Shown here: positions 1 through 13,204 of the stretch, piece by piece
Layout of the letters: each line of letters starts with the position of its first letter
Numbering within the stretch: position 1 is the stretch's first letter
DNA from: Lepisosteus oculatus
Taxonomy: Eukaryota > Chordata > Actinopteri > Semionotiformes > Lepisosteidae
DNA: 64,000 nt
Reading direction: 5' to 3'
Assembly: GCF_040954835.1 (NCBI RefSeq)
Contig: NC_090706.1
Span: 33,799,148-33,863,147, forward strand
The notes under the pieces: model-generated
Database searches by the model: none
What the model saw: only the letters and a program-made list of their open reading frames with translations
What the model was told of the DNA's origin: nothing
Translations under genes and position numbers: made by a program

Positions 1-3000
1 CCAGCGCCTTAAAGACCCCAGTCTGTTCAGGTTGTGCGAAATAATTATTTTTTTCGTTGTTGTCTCTCTTTATGTCAACTCCATGAATGTAACTAAACAC
101 CATTGTGCTGTAAAACAATAGGATATGACACGCAAGAGAAGAAAAACAGGAAGTCTCCCGCTCACTCACACCACAAAACAGCAGACAGGAGTGACAACAG
201 GATCTGGCTATTTTTGTTTAGCTTGTTTTTTAGATAGATGCACTATATAAAGAGATACATAAACATATGAAGACATTGGGTTATGTGCACAGCTTCCTGT
301 TAGAGACTGTTTTCTGAGTTTTTGTTTAACTGTACAAGCTTAATGTCATTAAGTATTCTTAACCTGGTTCTCTCGTTGTTCCTTTTATTAGTTATCTACA
401 AATAGAAAGAGACCGTTCCTCTAACTAGGATCACAATTTGAGCCATCTCTGAACCGTGTGACACTGTCTTTTTTTATATATTATTAATCCTCATAATTTT
501 CAGTTACTTAAAAAAGTCTTTCTGGTAATTCAATTTTCTGTTAATGGTGTTGTAATAAGCAGTTTTCTGATGACAGATGGGCAGAAAGTTTTATTTTAAT
601 GTATGGTTGAAAAAAGTTTAACTGAATTGCTCATTGTCAATTTTTCCATGCAGAACAGTTAACCAAAATTCTGTGCCTTGGCAAACACATGATTATAAAC
701 AACAGAATGTAGACCAAGGATTCTGTTACACAAACTAAAACCAAACCTAAAGACAGTAAGTGAATTGTGCCAGAGTGCATTTCATTTTTAGGGATTGGCT
801 GTAAGAAAGGCATCGAATGTAGGAGGAAAGGAGGCAGCTCCTATATCTCTTCATCCAATTTGAAATGGTGAGCTAAGGAAGTGAGGAAGTGTACAGCTGT
901 ACCAGCCCTGCGAGGGACTGATGTGAGAATAAAAACCCATTTCCTCCAGCTGTGTAAAACACTTGGCACCAGCCCCTCTCCGCAAATCTTTCTGCCTCTT
1001 TTGTATGGCAACGAGTCGAGGAAGTGCTGACGAGACAAAGTCCTTATGCCCTTTGAAGGTGGAGATAATTCCTGCTTCCCTGAGTGAGCCTGCTCTGTCG
1101 TCATTACAGCAACAACAGCCTACAGTCACCTGTTCGGTCCATTAGACTGATAGCATCTTGCCCTTGGTTGCTGTTGACATTTCTGAGCAAGTTTGTCAAT
1201 ACCTCGCGAATGCAATGAGATACGGTTCTGAGAAAAAACAAACAGAGATAGAAAAACAAAAAAAAATCTCATCCCATGCAGATGCTCTTCAGTGTAACAA
1301 AATCCTGGATGATTCCTGAAATTTATGCTCAGTAACACTAGGCCTTTTGAAAAGCAGTTTTTTTTCTAAAGACAGTTAAAGGGGTAATTTTGTGGAAACT
1401 GACTCATCCTTCTAAATTATAGAGTGCCTTATCCAAACCATATTACAATAAATAGACATAGCTTTTTCCATATCAGTGTCCATTAAATTCACAGATTTTT
1501 TTGTTCTATCAGCTTATTACAGCAACTTTGAGAGTATCCATTTTTTATTCATTATATCACTTGCATCTGACAAGTTACAGTGTTTGGAATTTTGCATCCC
1601 CTTTTTTTCAAAGGACAGAAGCAATGAAGCAATATACAAACTGCTCAAATAAACATACACTATTTAAAATCATACTATTCTTATGTGAAACCTACTGCTA
1701 ACTTTTTTACATTGCATTACGACTGGTTTGCTACAAGTGTGAGAAACACTTGTAATGGATCCCATTACAACCATGACTGCACAAAGTGTATGTTGTGGTC
1801 TTCTGTGGGGACATACAGATTCAAGAAATCCAGAGTCCAAACCTGGATCAAAGGATGACAGCCATAAGCCAGCCTGCCAGCTTTGTACCATACGTTGCAT
1901 TTTAATTATTTTTCATGAAACACCACAACGAAGCCTCAAACAAAGCACAGAGTCAAGGAGACTTTAAGAAATAAAACATCTGGAGGGACGTGGTGGCAAC
2001 TGCAGCCGCTGAGAGGGACTAAATGACTGTGTTTCATATAAAATCAAGGCTGGCAGAGGTTAAAAGAAAGCACCACTTCCCCAAGTCAGGGTCACAGTCA
2101 CGCCTCTACCTCCCTTTCCTTTTGAAAAGCCAGAGCCAAGGCAGATCTTCTGGCAACCTGCCTGCTCTTAATGATTTACGAATGGGAGTCTAAGGATGTT
2201 GTGTTTTCTGTCAGCGAGGCTCCATTCAATTAAACAGGTAGGCGTCTACTGTATATTTGTCTTTTGTGTTGGAACTGAAATCTGTGTTTACCCAGAATCT
2301 TAAGGTTGTGTTACCAGCTTTTTAAAAGAATTTGAAGAACGTTGGTAAATAAAAACCCACAATTTAAAACCAGCAATTTAGACAAATACATTTTGTTGTA
2401 ATCCAAGTTGGAGACCAGTTATCAGTTTTATGGACCAGTTATCCATCTTTTCAACAGATGACGTCTATTAAAGAATACATTTGGAAATATACACGAGTAG
2501 GATCATTAAAAATGGCTTCTGGTCTGAGCAATACCTTCTTCTGTGCTACTTTGCTTCTCTGCATTAGTTCAGTTACACATCTGTGAAACTCATGAAAATG
2601 AAGCTTTTTCACCTCAAGCTCAAGAAAAATAACCCTTGTCTCAAGCTCACTGTCTGCCCAAACATTTATAAATGTGTACATTTTCCCTTTCATTAAACAG
2701 TAACTGTAGCCTTCACATTTACTTGCACATCTGTGTTTACCAGATGATTGATATTTCTTGCCTACAATAATGAGCTCTGCCACAGTCCCTGAGAATCTCT
2801 GATCCCTCTGATTGATTTAGTACAGCATTAGTTCCAGAATTCCTAAGGGATCATCCCATTAGCTCAGGTGAGAACACGGCCTGTCTGATGTCAATATGAC
2901 CTAGTGTCTTGTAGTCTAAGATAAGCATTGTACCCTGCTAAGATTAATATGAGTTATATTATTCAAACACATCACATAGATGACTCTGAAGAATGTAGAA

Positions 3001-4490
3001 CCATTGCAGTAATTATACACATTTAAAGTCCTTTATTTCCAGTACAAATAGTGTGTAGATGGAACTTGTGGTGTGTGACTGGACTCTTTAATCTCTTGTC
3101 TTATTTTTTGAGGGGACCGAGGTGAGTTTGTTGATTTATCCCCTCATTTACCCCCCCCCCAGCATCCTTACAAAGGTTTCCTGTTACAGGAAAATGCAGA
3201 ATCCCAGAAGGCTTTGTGCCAAAAACATAGCTTCCTGCATCAGGATGGTGGTGAAAATCCAAGTCAAGTGAATGAAGAAAAGTAAATTTCCCTCTGTCTT
3301 TATTCATTAAACGTCAGAACAAAGGCAGGAATACTTCTACATTTTTCATTATTTGTGTGTTTATTATTTTTAAGACAAACTGCCTATATCCTTAAAACCC
3401 TAATTAAATGGTTCTGTGAGAATATCAAGCATCATTACTGCAGCTGAGTACCATTTTTGGTGGTTGATTAATTACAAATTCTCTGATAGCACAAATCAAC
3501 ACATTTTATCACAGTAAAATTAAAAAAATAACATGATAACACATATTTGCCAGTTCAGGTTTGGCTCAGTACAACTGATTTCACATGTTCCAAATAAAGT
3601 AAAAAATAATTTTTTCAAAGTGGGCAAAATCCTTCTTTAAATTAGCTGTTTGATTTAACTTTTCTCATGCTTATTTTCTTTGTCTCTAATTCAAAGGTTT
3701 ATCAAGCCTCCTTGAGGCCACTACTTTTTGAGATCTCTCAACAAATCTAGGATGAGGGCAGATGCTTACCTTTTCATCAAACTGAAATGCCTTTCTTCGA
3801 GTGCTGTAAAGTAATAATTTCTACTTACAAAAATCACTTGAATCTGGACAAGAAGAGATCATGTGTCAGTACAACTATAGCTAAAGGGGAAAAAGTTAAG
3901 TCATTTTTTAAACAGATGTCTAAAGGCTAATTCAGAAGATTAGGTTTCTCTCTGTAGCTTTAAGGTGTACGTATTGACTGAACTACTATCTTCAGTAATG
4001 TTGAACAAGACATGGGATTGGTAATACACTGCAGTCAGAGTACACTGTACAAAACCAGAAATAGTGGATTCTGCAAAGTCCAATAAAGGAAGAAGCAGCC
4101 TTTTCAGAACATGGTTTAAAAAAACCTCCATCTTACATCCTGTATCACACAAGAATATGCCACATTCTGTGCTTATTTTCTTATGATTTTTGGTGGCACC
4201 AATCTGTAAATGGTTTATACAACTCCAACAAACTCAAAACAAAAAATGTTCAATCAGCAATTAACTTCACACTTAATTAATACTTTAGCTGTTTCCTGTT
4301 AGAATTTTATGCTTTGTCAAGAGCTAGCCACATCAGTCCTCCTCACCAAATAGCTTTTCACCTTCAACTGCCACAAATTTACAATAGAATTTTCAGGAAA
4401 ACAACAGTCATCTTTTATGTAGCAGGTGTGCTGACATTTTACTGAACAGAAATGACATAGGTAATTACATAGAAATTCTGTTCAACAGTC
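1..4490. other. Intergenic, no gene recognised
   Basis: AT-rich sequence with only short random ORFs. The stretch near 555-590 resembles the end of a tRNA-type SINE (AATAAGCAGTTTTCTGATGA). A C10 run is at about 3152. I see nothing else to annotate. Confidence 0.5.
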
Positions 4491-4494
4491 ATCT

Positions 4495-5150
4495 TCAATA
4501 GGGCTGAACCACAGGAGGTCTACTGTGAAAGGCACAGAATATTTGTGTTTGTAGCCACCACTGGAAGAATTGTAAGCTGTACATCTGCGCCTCATGCCTT
4601 AAGGTGGGATTCTGGGATTCTGAGCCTGTCCACTGTTCTCTGAGCTCTAGTGGCCATGTCATCCCTGCTCGTGTCACAGATGTTCAGCTGGGGTTGAAGC
4701 CTGGTTGGTGGGGCATCCCAAGCGCTGTCACATTCTCATTTTATGAACAATAGTAACAAGAGCAGCATGAGGATGTGTGTTGTCCTACTGGAGTAATGTA
4801 ACATCAGGATAATTCTGCTGGAAGAGCAGCACGTGAAATCAAACAATGTGTTCTATGTAGTGCTGTGGACATGTTTCCATCAATCACTACAGATGAGTTC
4901 CATAGCAACTAAAGACCATCTCCCTTGGACTTCCCCACCGATTAGTTGGTTGTACAGTTAGGGCAATAGCGACAATTAGTTTACAATTTTGCACATCTGT
5001 GCTACACGAACTGATATTCATCAGCGTGGTCTAAACAAAATCCTGCTTCTTCGTTAAAGAGGACTTGGCTCTGGCTAGAAAGTTCACATCAGGAGACTAA
5101 GGGCACTTTGAATCCTTTCTGTGTTTTCCTTTTAGCAGGCTTAGATTTCA
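4495..5150 (-). pseudogene. Decayed Tc1/mariner-like transposase remnant
   Basis: Read on the minus strand in shifting frames, pieces resemble a Tc1-like transposase: FNEEAGFCLDHAD, corresponding to the family FSDESRFCL block, and VVIDGNM a little further on. Stops and frameshifts are frequent and no terminal repeats were recognised. Confidence 0.45.
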
Positions 5151-6775
5151 ACAGCCCATCAATTGTGCCCAGTGAACTTTCTCTCTAACAAGCTGATTTG
5201 GCACTTATATAACAAAGTCTCTTAATTATTCAGACATGAATAATCATTTAATCAAAGTAATGCCATAAAACATTTAAACATTCAATCAGAAACCAAAATA
5301 AGTTTTTCCTAAAAATATACATGCAGAAATAGAAGTTTCATTATATGCTCAGTATATGTCACAGCTACATATCCATGTTCAATTCAAACTTCCCATCTTT
5401 CATTTTTTAATGTGATGTAGTTTTTAAGTAGAGAGATGTAGTTCAGTTTATCCTATTTTTGTATCTCTCTTTAACAGCAATAGAGCATGAGTCGAACTAA
5501 AGTCACTTCAAAAGCATTGCTAAAATATTACCACATATGGCCAATTTTCTCAGTTATAGCCGTGACTTGTTTTGGATTGTAAGTGGTTTCTGCCTCCTAA
5601 TGTTTACCAGAAAAATGCTAACGGTTCTCATATTATACCTTAAGGGGGAGTAAGCTAACATAAAAATGAATTGATAAATAGCTGTTAAATGATACAGTTG
5701 GGCCTTAGGCCCAGTCTTTCTATTTGAAGTGGAAAGTCCGTGCTGTACACAGACAAAAACTCTTCCTCATTTTTGACCTAAATAATGTGTTAAACAATAT
5801 TGATACTGTATAAGACATTCTGCCACTAAACTAATTTCAGTTTACAAAACAGCTCCTTCACCCTGTCATGAATAGCACAGACATACTACAGCTTTCCTGG
5901 GAGAACTAAATGTGATTACAGTACACGTAGAAGACTAATTGGATTACATTCAATTTTGAATCATGCCATTCTGCCTAGAGTTACCGTACCATATGACTGC
6001 TGAACTGCAAAATTGTTTACTTCTGTTGTTTTATTTCTAAAATGAGGTGTTGATCAATTTTTCTCCTCTACCATTTTTTATATGTATGAATACATAAAAA
6101 TACTTGTATTTGGGTAAACAAGTGTGGTTTCGAATAGAAAAATAAACAGTAGGTGCCTTCACTCCTGCTGAATCACGTTTAAGGTTAAATATCCTCAAAA
6201 CACGTTTAAAGTCTGCTTTCACCTTTTATTAAAATTATATGTTCATACAAGACCATTTCTAAGGAAAGTCACTGTCTGAAAGAAGTCAGTTACAGTTACA
6301 AGTTATTCTTGTAAGAGATGACTTAGAACAGAATTGACTTACGTTAGAGGGAATTGTGTTGAGAAGAAATGTATTAATTCACTTAATGACTGCACATTAT
6401 TGTGATCACTGTCAACAATCGCTTTTAAAAATTATATTTCCCAGTTATTGTTGATTTTTAGAAAGTAATTCCCTAGATAATTAATTTGTAACTATTACTG
6501 TATATGACACTTTTTTAAAAGTACAGGTAACTTTCCTTAACTCTGTACAGGTCTAAGGACTGTTTATAGCTACCATTTTTACTTGTGCTGGGCAACTCTA
6601 TACGGATGTTAAACTTGCTGATGAAAGAATGTTAATGCAATGTGTAGAGGAAAACAAATTTTCTATACACCTGAATATACAGTATATACTGTATACGTAT
6701 ACAACACTCTCCAGCTAACAAAAAATATGAATCACGTTTAGCCAAGTAAATCATGTTTTTTAAAAAAATATAAAG
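5151..6775. other. Intergenic, nothing recognised
   Basis: AT-rich sequence with no long ORF and no repeat family that I can name. Confidence 0.4.
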
Positions 6776-7335
6776 GTAATAATAATTGCTTACACTTATA
6801 TAGTGCTTTTCTGGACACTCCACTCAAAGCGCTTTACCGGTAATGGGGACTCTCCTCCACCACCACGAATGTATAGCATCCACCTGGATGATGCGACGGC
6901 AGCCATAGTGTGCCAGATCGCTCACCACACATCAGCCATCAGTGGGGAGGAGAGCAGAGTAATGAAGCCAATTCATAGATGGGGATTATTAGGAGGCCAT
7001 GATGGGTAAAGGCCAGTGGGAAATTTGGCCAGAACACCAGGGTAACACCCCTACTCTTTTCGAGAAACACCTTGACATTTTAATGACCACAGAGAGTCAT
7101 GGCCTCGGTTTTACGTCTCACCTGAAGGATGTCCCCATTTTACAGTATAGCGTCCCCGTCACTATAATGGAGCATTAGGACCCAGAAAGGCAGCAGTGTG
7201 AGCGCCCCCTACCTGCCCCACTAACCACTTCCAGTAGCAACCTTAGCTTTTCCAGGAGGTCTCCTATGCAGGTACTGGCCAGGTTCACACCTGCTTAGCT
7301 TCAGTGGATTGCTAGTTGTGAGTTGCAGAGTGATA
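6776..7335 (-). repeat. Deu-type SINE with 5S rRNA-derived head, copy 1
   Basis: On the minus strand the copy starts near 7335 with a 5S-like head (GAAGCTAAGCAGGTGTGAAC, then a GGAGACC block). A central domain follows with TTTCTCGAAAAGAGTAGGGG and a GGTGGATGCTATACATTCG-like block. It ends with AGCGCTTTGAGTGGAGTG and TATAAGTGTAAGCAATTATT. This organisation (5S promoter, conserved Deu-like core, L2/CR1-type tail) is that of vertebrate SINE3/DeuSINEs. Confidence 0.85.
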
Positions 7336-7954
7336 TGAAAGGTATGTCTGAATGCCCTGCACCTCATATGTTGATTCATCTTCCTTGTGTGATTTAGACA
7401 TAGTGGATTATTTTTAATTAAACATTTTAAAAATGCGTGCTGCAAATACTGTACCTAGAGAGCATTGATTCCCTCAAAGAATAGTTCCTGAGAGGAAAAA
7501 GTTTTAAATGCTACAATCTCAGCAATTAGAATATTTAAAAGAAATGGCCTTTTTAATGAATGAATTCTTCCTTTAGGAAAAAAGGTCACTCTACTTTGTA
7601 CGCCTGAATCTTTATCATGTGGCACGTTTTTAAAAACTGAAAGTTATGCAAGGATACTTGAATCCAAAAATAGCTACTCACTGCACTATCAAATCAATGT
7701 GTTCTATGTCAATAGTACCATTGAAAATGATTAAGGAGTAATCAATTAAGAGTATTGTCTTACAGAACTAAATTGAAGTCACATTATACATTTCATCCTT
7801 TCAATCTCCACTTACTTTATAATATTTGCAATACAGCTTTTTCAGTGCCTTTAAGAGCAGCTCTGGTAGGTCATTTTAACCATGATTACAGGTTTCTGAA
7901 AAGCTTCCAAAAGGAACTAGTATATAAATCACAACTCCATTCTAACTTACAGAT
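7336..7954. other. Intergenic, nothing recognised
   Basis: No ORF or repeat that I recognise between the Deu-SINE and the dispersed repeat below. Confidence 0.4.
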
Positions 7955-8245
7955 AGAGATAGAAAGAAGAGTTTATTTGCCATATGAACATGAAAAATGG
8001 GATTCTTATTCGTGCCATTCTCTCAGGACATACACAGTATAACAAACTACACTGTAAAACAGATAACACCACACAATGTAGACAGTACCTTACAAAAACA
8101 GTAAATAATAGCAACAGTATGTACAGACCACAGACAGGACAATAAATGTGGTAGAACATACAAATCTATCAAATCTGTTCGTATGTATACCAAAATATCA
8201 AATAAGGTGTTATTCTGTTGCACATAAATCCCAGCAAATACTAAG
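7955..8245 (-). repeat. Probable dispersed repeat (L2-like non-autonomous end)
   Basis: The plus strand reads TTTATTTGCCATATGAACAT, GGGATTCTTATTCGTGCCAT, and then A/C-rich runs of ACAGTA units. This layout is familiar from interspersed repeats in fish genomes. The family assignment is from memory and is tentative. Confidence 0.4.
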
Positions 8246-9810
8246 TAAATCAAACTTCATTATTCCCATTTCGATATAACTTCAAGCCATTTTGATTTAA
8301 ATGACAGAAGAGAGGAATGGCGTAAGTCTTTGTGTGACTCTCTGTTGCAGCTGACTGCTGGCCTCAGTCTGGTGAGAGGAGATAGGAAAGCTAGTTTGTC
8401 CTGAAGAGAAGTACGTTAATAGTCCACAATTGCAGGAAGCTTTAATTAACCCTGTGAAATGCTGCTTCCTCTGCACCTGAAGAGCTCCGGAAGTATGCTG
8501 GACCTTAGTGTGCTTACTTTTTGGCCAGAAATCAAAAGCATGCTGCATACTTTGTTTGACAGTTCTGCAGTTTTTATAGGACACTTTCAAGTGGAAACTA
8601 GTGATTCCTTCACTTGTAAAATGTTGTAGGCTACATTTTGTCTTCTAAAACATTCACTATATCAACATTCCTTGATCAGATCAAACCAGCACCTTCTCCT
8701 TCAGGCATCATACACATTGTATAACTGGCTGCACTTATCTGCATCATTACATGAATGAACAAATGCAGCAGGAAATTCAGTTGACAAGCTACTTATGTAA
8801 ACAGGAAGCACTGTTTTACAGACTTGAATTCCTGCTTCATATTTCTAGATTTCTAGATTCTATATCAATAACAGCAATTACATTTAGATACATCGTTAGT
8901 AGATAAAATATACCTTTGTAGGAAAGGAAACTTTTGAAAAGAGCTCATTTATGTCTTGCAATTAATTGCAATTAGGGCACTGCTCATAGCACATTAATTT
9001 TCAAGAAACACTTCCATAAAACAATAAGATGAGATAAATTTCCAAACTAAATAAACAACAAATGCAACTATAAAGTTACCTGTTTACAAGACATTAAGTA
9101 GCATTAGACATGATCAAGTCTGCTTTATCCTTATGTTCACTGCACTATGTTTCACTGTTTTTCAGCAAATTTCTGCCTGTAATTATGCATATCTTAAAGC
9201 AACAGCCAAAACAAAACACATAGGATAAAAAATATTTTCATAGATTGATTTCCATATATAGGTTCATAATATTTTCCAGATATTTAAGAGACCATTTCTG
9301 GGGCAAAAACATATCAACTAAAATAGAAAAAAGTTTTTTTCAGTATGTAGGAAGGTTCTTTACTTATTTTTATTTAAGACTAGTGTTTGGGTTCCGATGA
9401 TCATTGCTACGTAAATAACAAAGGGCGATACCCACATTTTTACAACATTCATTATTAAAAATCAACTTTCTTAAGAAGAAATATGCAATAAGATTACCAA
9501 AAGATTTGATTTTAGAAAAATGTGAACAGGAAACAAGCAATTAACCAGCTTGAATACTGAATACCACGGTCACAGTTTTATTTTATGACCAAGTCACACA
9601 AAGCAGTGATTTGGCCGACAGATATCTAGACAATTAAATTGAACCAGTGAGAACAAAATGAAAATTTAACACATTTTTGCAACACATAAAAACCAGGGAG
9701 ATTATGTGTTGTATAACCAATGCAGAGGGAGGGACATATTAAAGTCTAGACTTCCCTTTAACCTCAAGCTCTTATTCACCCATCAGAGAGGGGAGCACAA
9801 TGTTAATTAG
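8246..9810. other. Intergenic, nothing recognised
   Basis: AT-rich sequence without a coding signal; short ORFs only. Confidence 0.4.
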
Positions 9811-10112
9811 GGTTACTGCACCACAGCACTGGACTCCTGGGTTAATGTCTAAGCTGATCCACAGTCTGTGTGAGTATCTCTATGTCCACACGGTGTTCCA
9901 GGTTTTTCTCATGTTCTAAAGATAAACTGGCGAGCTCAAACTGGTGTCTCAAAATCGTCTCTATTTGCTTGCATTGGTATGTGTGCCCTGCATTAGACTG
10001 GCAGGCTATCTAATATGTAGTCACTCTTTGTACCCTGTAGTAATTGATAGGAGTAAGCTCTAGTTTGCTGCAGGAATAAGCAGCTTTCTGATAGTGGATG
10101 GATAGTTTAATA
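9811..10112 (+). repeat. tRNA-derived SINE, diverged
   Basis: It begins with a degraded tRNA-like head (CTGCACCACAGCACTGGACT, CCTGGGTTAATGTC) and continues through CCACACGGTGTTCCAGG and GTGTGCCCTGCATTAGACTG. It ends with GAATAAGCAGCTTTCTGATA and GTGGATGGAT. This matches the common fish SINE body that ends in GGATGGATGG repeats. Confidence 0.6.
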
Positions 10113-10457
10113 AGTACATTTTGGGAAGTCAATGATAGGATAAAGAAACTGAAAAACAGCCGCAAGCGCAACACAACCAAATTCAGTCATTTAAAATAAT
10201 CATAATTCTCAAGGCAGTCTGATCTCCTGTTTACATGGTGTCGCGACAGAAAGAGAGCACATGCTGCTCTGAAGATTTTGGTCTGCTTGAATTGTCTCCT
10301 GTACTTCAGAAACAAATTATGGTGGGGGGGGGGAGAGGTAAGTTGTTTTTCAGGTCATGAAGGATTTTTTTTTGGGGTCATACAAAAACAGTACAGTAGC
10401 TAAATACGGCCTCCAGTCAGAAATACAATCCTAATGGCAGAATTGATTTGGAGAGCA

Positions 10458-10976
10458 CTATTTATTGGGAGAAACTTCTACAAGGGTGGTTTGCATTGGA
10501 TCCTCGCTAACTGTTTTGCGTCCCTTGTGAATTTTGTACCCCAAATTTTGTCCCTGCTCCTGGAGACGGGCTGTGGCCTCTGTTAGCATGTCCAGGAGGA
10601 GCTCCACACGCACCCTGAGATAGTTGTTCTCCTCCTCCAAGGCCCGGTTAATCCTCTTCAGTTTCTGAACTACCTGCTTGACTCGAGAGCTTTTCTCAGA
10701 CGCCGCCGACACCCACTGGCCTTTGAGGAAGGTGAACGTCTGCCCACCGAGAGTGAGGACCGGTGGTCCGGGGTCCAGGCCCAGCTCCGCCATTCGGGAG
10801 GTGTAGTCGAGTACGTAGAGAGAAGAGAGAGAGGCCTCCTGTCTCGGAGGGACCTTTTTGGGGCTAAACAACCAGTTCTCAGAATACAACTTACAAGCTG
10901 GGTTGGGTATTTTAGGACTGTAGGGAACAGAAGCTGCGTCGCTCATTTTTTCAAAAAGTTCCCTCAGCCGGAGCAT
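10458..10976 (-). CDS. cby3: Chibby-family protein, intronless (CBY3-like)
   Basis: Chibby proteins are small coiled-coil factors; CBY1 works at the ciliary base and restrains beta-catenin, and CBY3 is a little-studied paralogue. The 172-residue ORF shows the family core: LFSPKKVPPRQEASLSSLY (about 36-54, matching CBY1 FSPKKTPPRKSASLSNLH), AELGLDPG, LGGQTFTFLKGQW (about 76-88), then a coiled coil (about 97-140) with LEEENNYLRVRVELLLDML. The N-terminal extension of about 35 residues and the C-terminal tail are longer than in CBY1. A second Met at codon 11 is also a reasonable start; an in-frame TAA lies directly before the first ATG. No intron interrupts the frame, unlike CBY1. I prefer cby3 over a cby1 retrocopy because human CBY3 is in the same synteny block, but the symbol is provisional. 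Confidence 0.8.
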   Translation of the reverse strand: MLRLRELFEKMSDAASVPYSPKIPNPACKLYSENWLFSPKKVPPRQEASLSSLYVLDYTSRMAELGLDPGPPVLTLGGQTFTFLKGQWVSAASEKSSRVKQVVQKLKRINRALEEENNYLRVRVELLLDMLTEATARLQEQGQNLGYKIHKGRKTVSEDPMQTTLVEVSPNK

Positions 10977-13204
10977 TTATTTCACTTTTGTTTTCTTATG
11001 CAGTCACGCTCCTTTGCTGAGGGAACATCAATCATAGTTAATGAGGTAATGTAGAATTCGATGTTTTTTTTTATTTAGACTAAAATGTATTCTATTTTAA
11101 ACACGACTTTGTTACTAATGTCTCTCCAGATGATAGATTTAAAAGAATTAATTGTTAATTGCATTCCTTTATTGTGGTCAGAAGCCTTGTTCTTGATCTA
11201 CAGTTTTAAGTATATCACTGCCTCAAATATACAGTACGTCGAAGCATCAGCTTTAAAGTCAGATATGTCAATACAAGAGCACAATATTTTTACATTCAGT
11301 AGCCTTGCTTGTCATACTAATAAATCTGACATTCTAGGCTTCCACAGGTAAACCAGACTTATACAGCAATAAACAATGTATTTAAGGGAAATAAAATTAT
11401 TTACTTTTGGTCTTTTAAAAGGAAATCTCACTTTTCCTGAATACTAATAATTAAATTCTTACCAGTGTGTCCCAGCAGTCATATAATTTTAAAAATGTTT
11501 TTGAGACTTGCAAAGGGAAATAGGAGACAAGGTTGAAGACACAAATAGAAAGAAGAAATAATGGTCTCTCTGTTTTTACTTGATATATATATCTACAATG
11601 CTGCTATGGAGACAGAAGGGAACTTTTACTGACAGTTAAGCATTCTAGAAGACAATGACAATTGATCTACATTGTGAATTCTGGAAACTTGGAATGTCTG
11701 TACAGCGGAACACCACAGCCTTATTTAGCAAAGTTCTTGGTTTCCAGATGTGGCTTCTTATTTTATCTGACCTTTCCGCATGTGTTTTTTCTTTGACTGA
11801 ACTGCTGCTTCCAGATGAATTGTACTTCATCCTTAGATAAAAGATAAAACAGTTCCTCTCAATATATTCAGATTTCCAGCCAAACCGCCTGTTATTAAAA
11901 TAAAGACATTTATATAGAAGTGATGAGTCTATTTTATAACTAATCTGTAAAAAAATAATAGAATATGTATTATACCTTTTATTTTTTCTTATATATTATC
12001 AGTTTGCAATTGTCCCAGGATTAACCCTAGAGCTATAATGCTGTAGTGCTAACCACCACACCTCACAGTCCACACCACACCTCTCATAGTCCTCACAGTG
12101 GTTTGATTTATGATGGGCAACTAAATGAAAAATGCAATTCACCCACCAGTGATAAAGTCCAAATGTATTTCTTGATGTCTACTTTTAATGTGCCAGGGTA
12201 TTTATAAATAAGGAACAACACGGTATTTGTTCTAGAATTTGTGATTGGCCTGGTGATGTTGCTTTACAGCATTAGTAGAATTTAATTGTCACAGGAAAAA
12301 TGAGCAAATAACTACAGTAATGATTTCTCAATGGAACAAGCGGGTAGTTACGTTGTTGAAACTGGTATGTTTGCAGTTCGCTACTATCAACCAAATGGGT
12401 TAGATTGCCTCTCATGTTATTTATTTTTTGCAACGGTTTCTGCTCCAGTCAGGTTTTGTATAAACCTGTACTCTATCAGGGTAGTCAATAGAGCCTGCAC
12501 ACACAAAACTCACAATAACCAAAAAGGTACAGACCGGGTATCTTTATTTCAGGCCTTTTAACGGTATAAACCTGTAGATACAAAAAAAGAAGAAAAGACA
12601 TACAAAACAACTACCCTTTTATAGCAATCCAACCTAATTAAAAACCATGTAAAAATCTGCATTCCAACATCTTTTACCAATTAACTAATATTTAACAAAT
12701 TAGATGTGCAGTGCCCATCAACAAGCTTTTTAGAGGCTGTGTTTAGAGACCTCAAGTGGCAAGCCATTACAATTACAGCCTTCTCTGCAGTTGGCCTGCT
12801 ACACTCTTATTTGTTGGAACCTTAAGACAACTTGAGCAGGAAATTCATTCAGTTAGTAAAAAAACGGGGGATCTGCAACAAGACCAAAAACATCCGGCAG
12901 AGTAACCAGACTTCGCCCTTCATGAATTCGTCACTGAACAAATTATTTCCTAAATGTAACGATAAGGTTTTCCTCTGTCATAGAAACTGAGTTACCTGTA
13001 GAAAAGACTGATCTATGGTTGCACACACTCTGTCATCTGCAAGTTTCTTAATTCGCTTACCACTTTTATCTAAATCAATATACAATATACGAGTAGGGAG
13101 CAGCTTCAGTTTGGCTTGTAAAGGAACAAACAAGAGGTTAATTCCACACTGAAAAGCAGAAAATATTAAAAAATCACATTTAACCAGCAGATCCTTCTGA
13201 GGGT
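10977..13204. other. Spacer between the Chibby-like gene and the downstream repeats
   Basis: This is the region upstream of the Chibby-like gene. Apart from the SINE head near 12040 I see no coding exon or named repeat. The CpG content is low and there is no clear promoter motif. Confidence 0.4.
12015..12064 (-). repeat. tRNA-derived SINE head fragment
   Basis: The minus strand reads GTGGTGGTTAGCACTACAGC and later CTAGGGTTAATCCTGGG. These resemble A-box and B-box regions of a tRNA-derived SINE. Only the head is evident. Confidence 0.5.

Noticed and set aside
7250-7335. 5S rRNA gene
   Set aside because: The 5S-like sequence here (and at 22190-22285, 52070-52180, 61371-61470) is diverged and fused to a SINE body, so it is a SINE head and not a functional rRNA gene.
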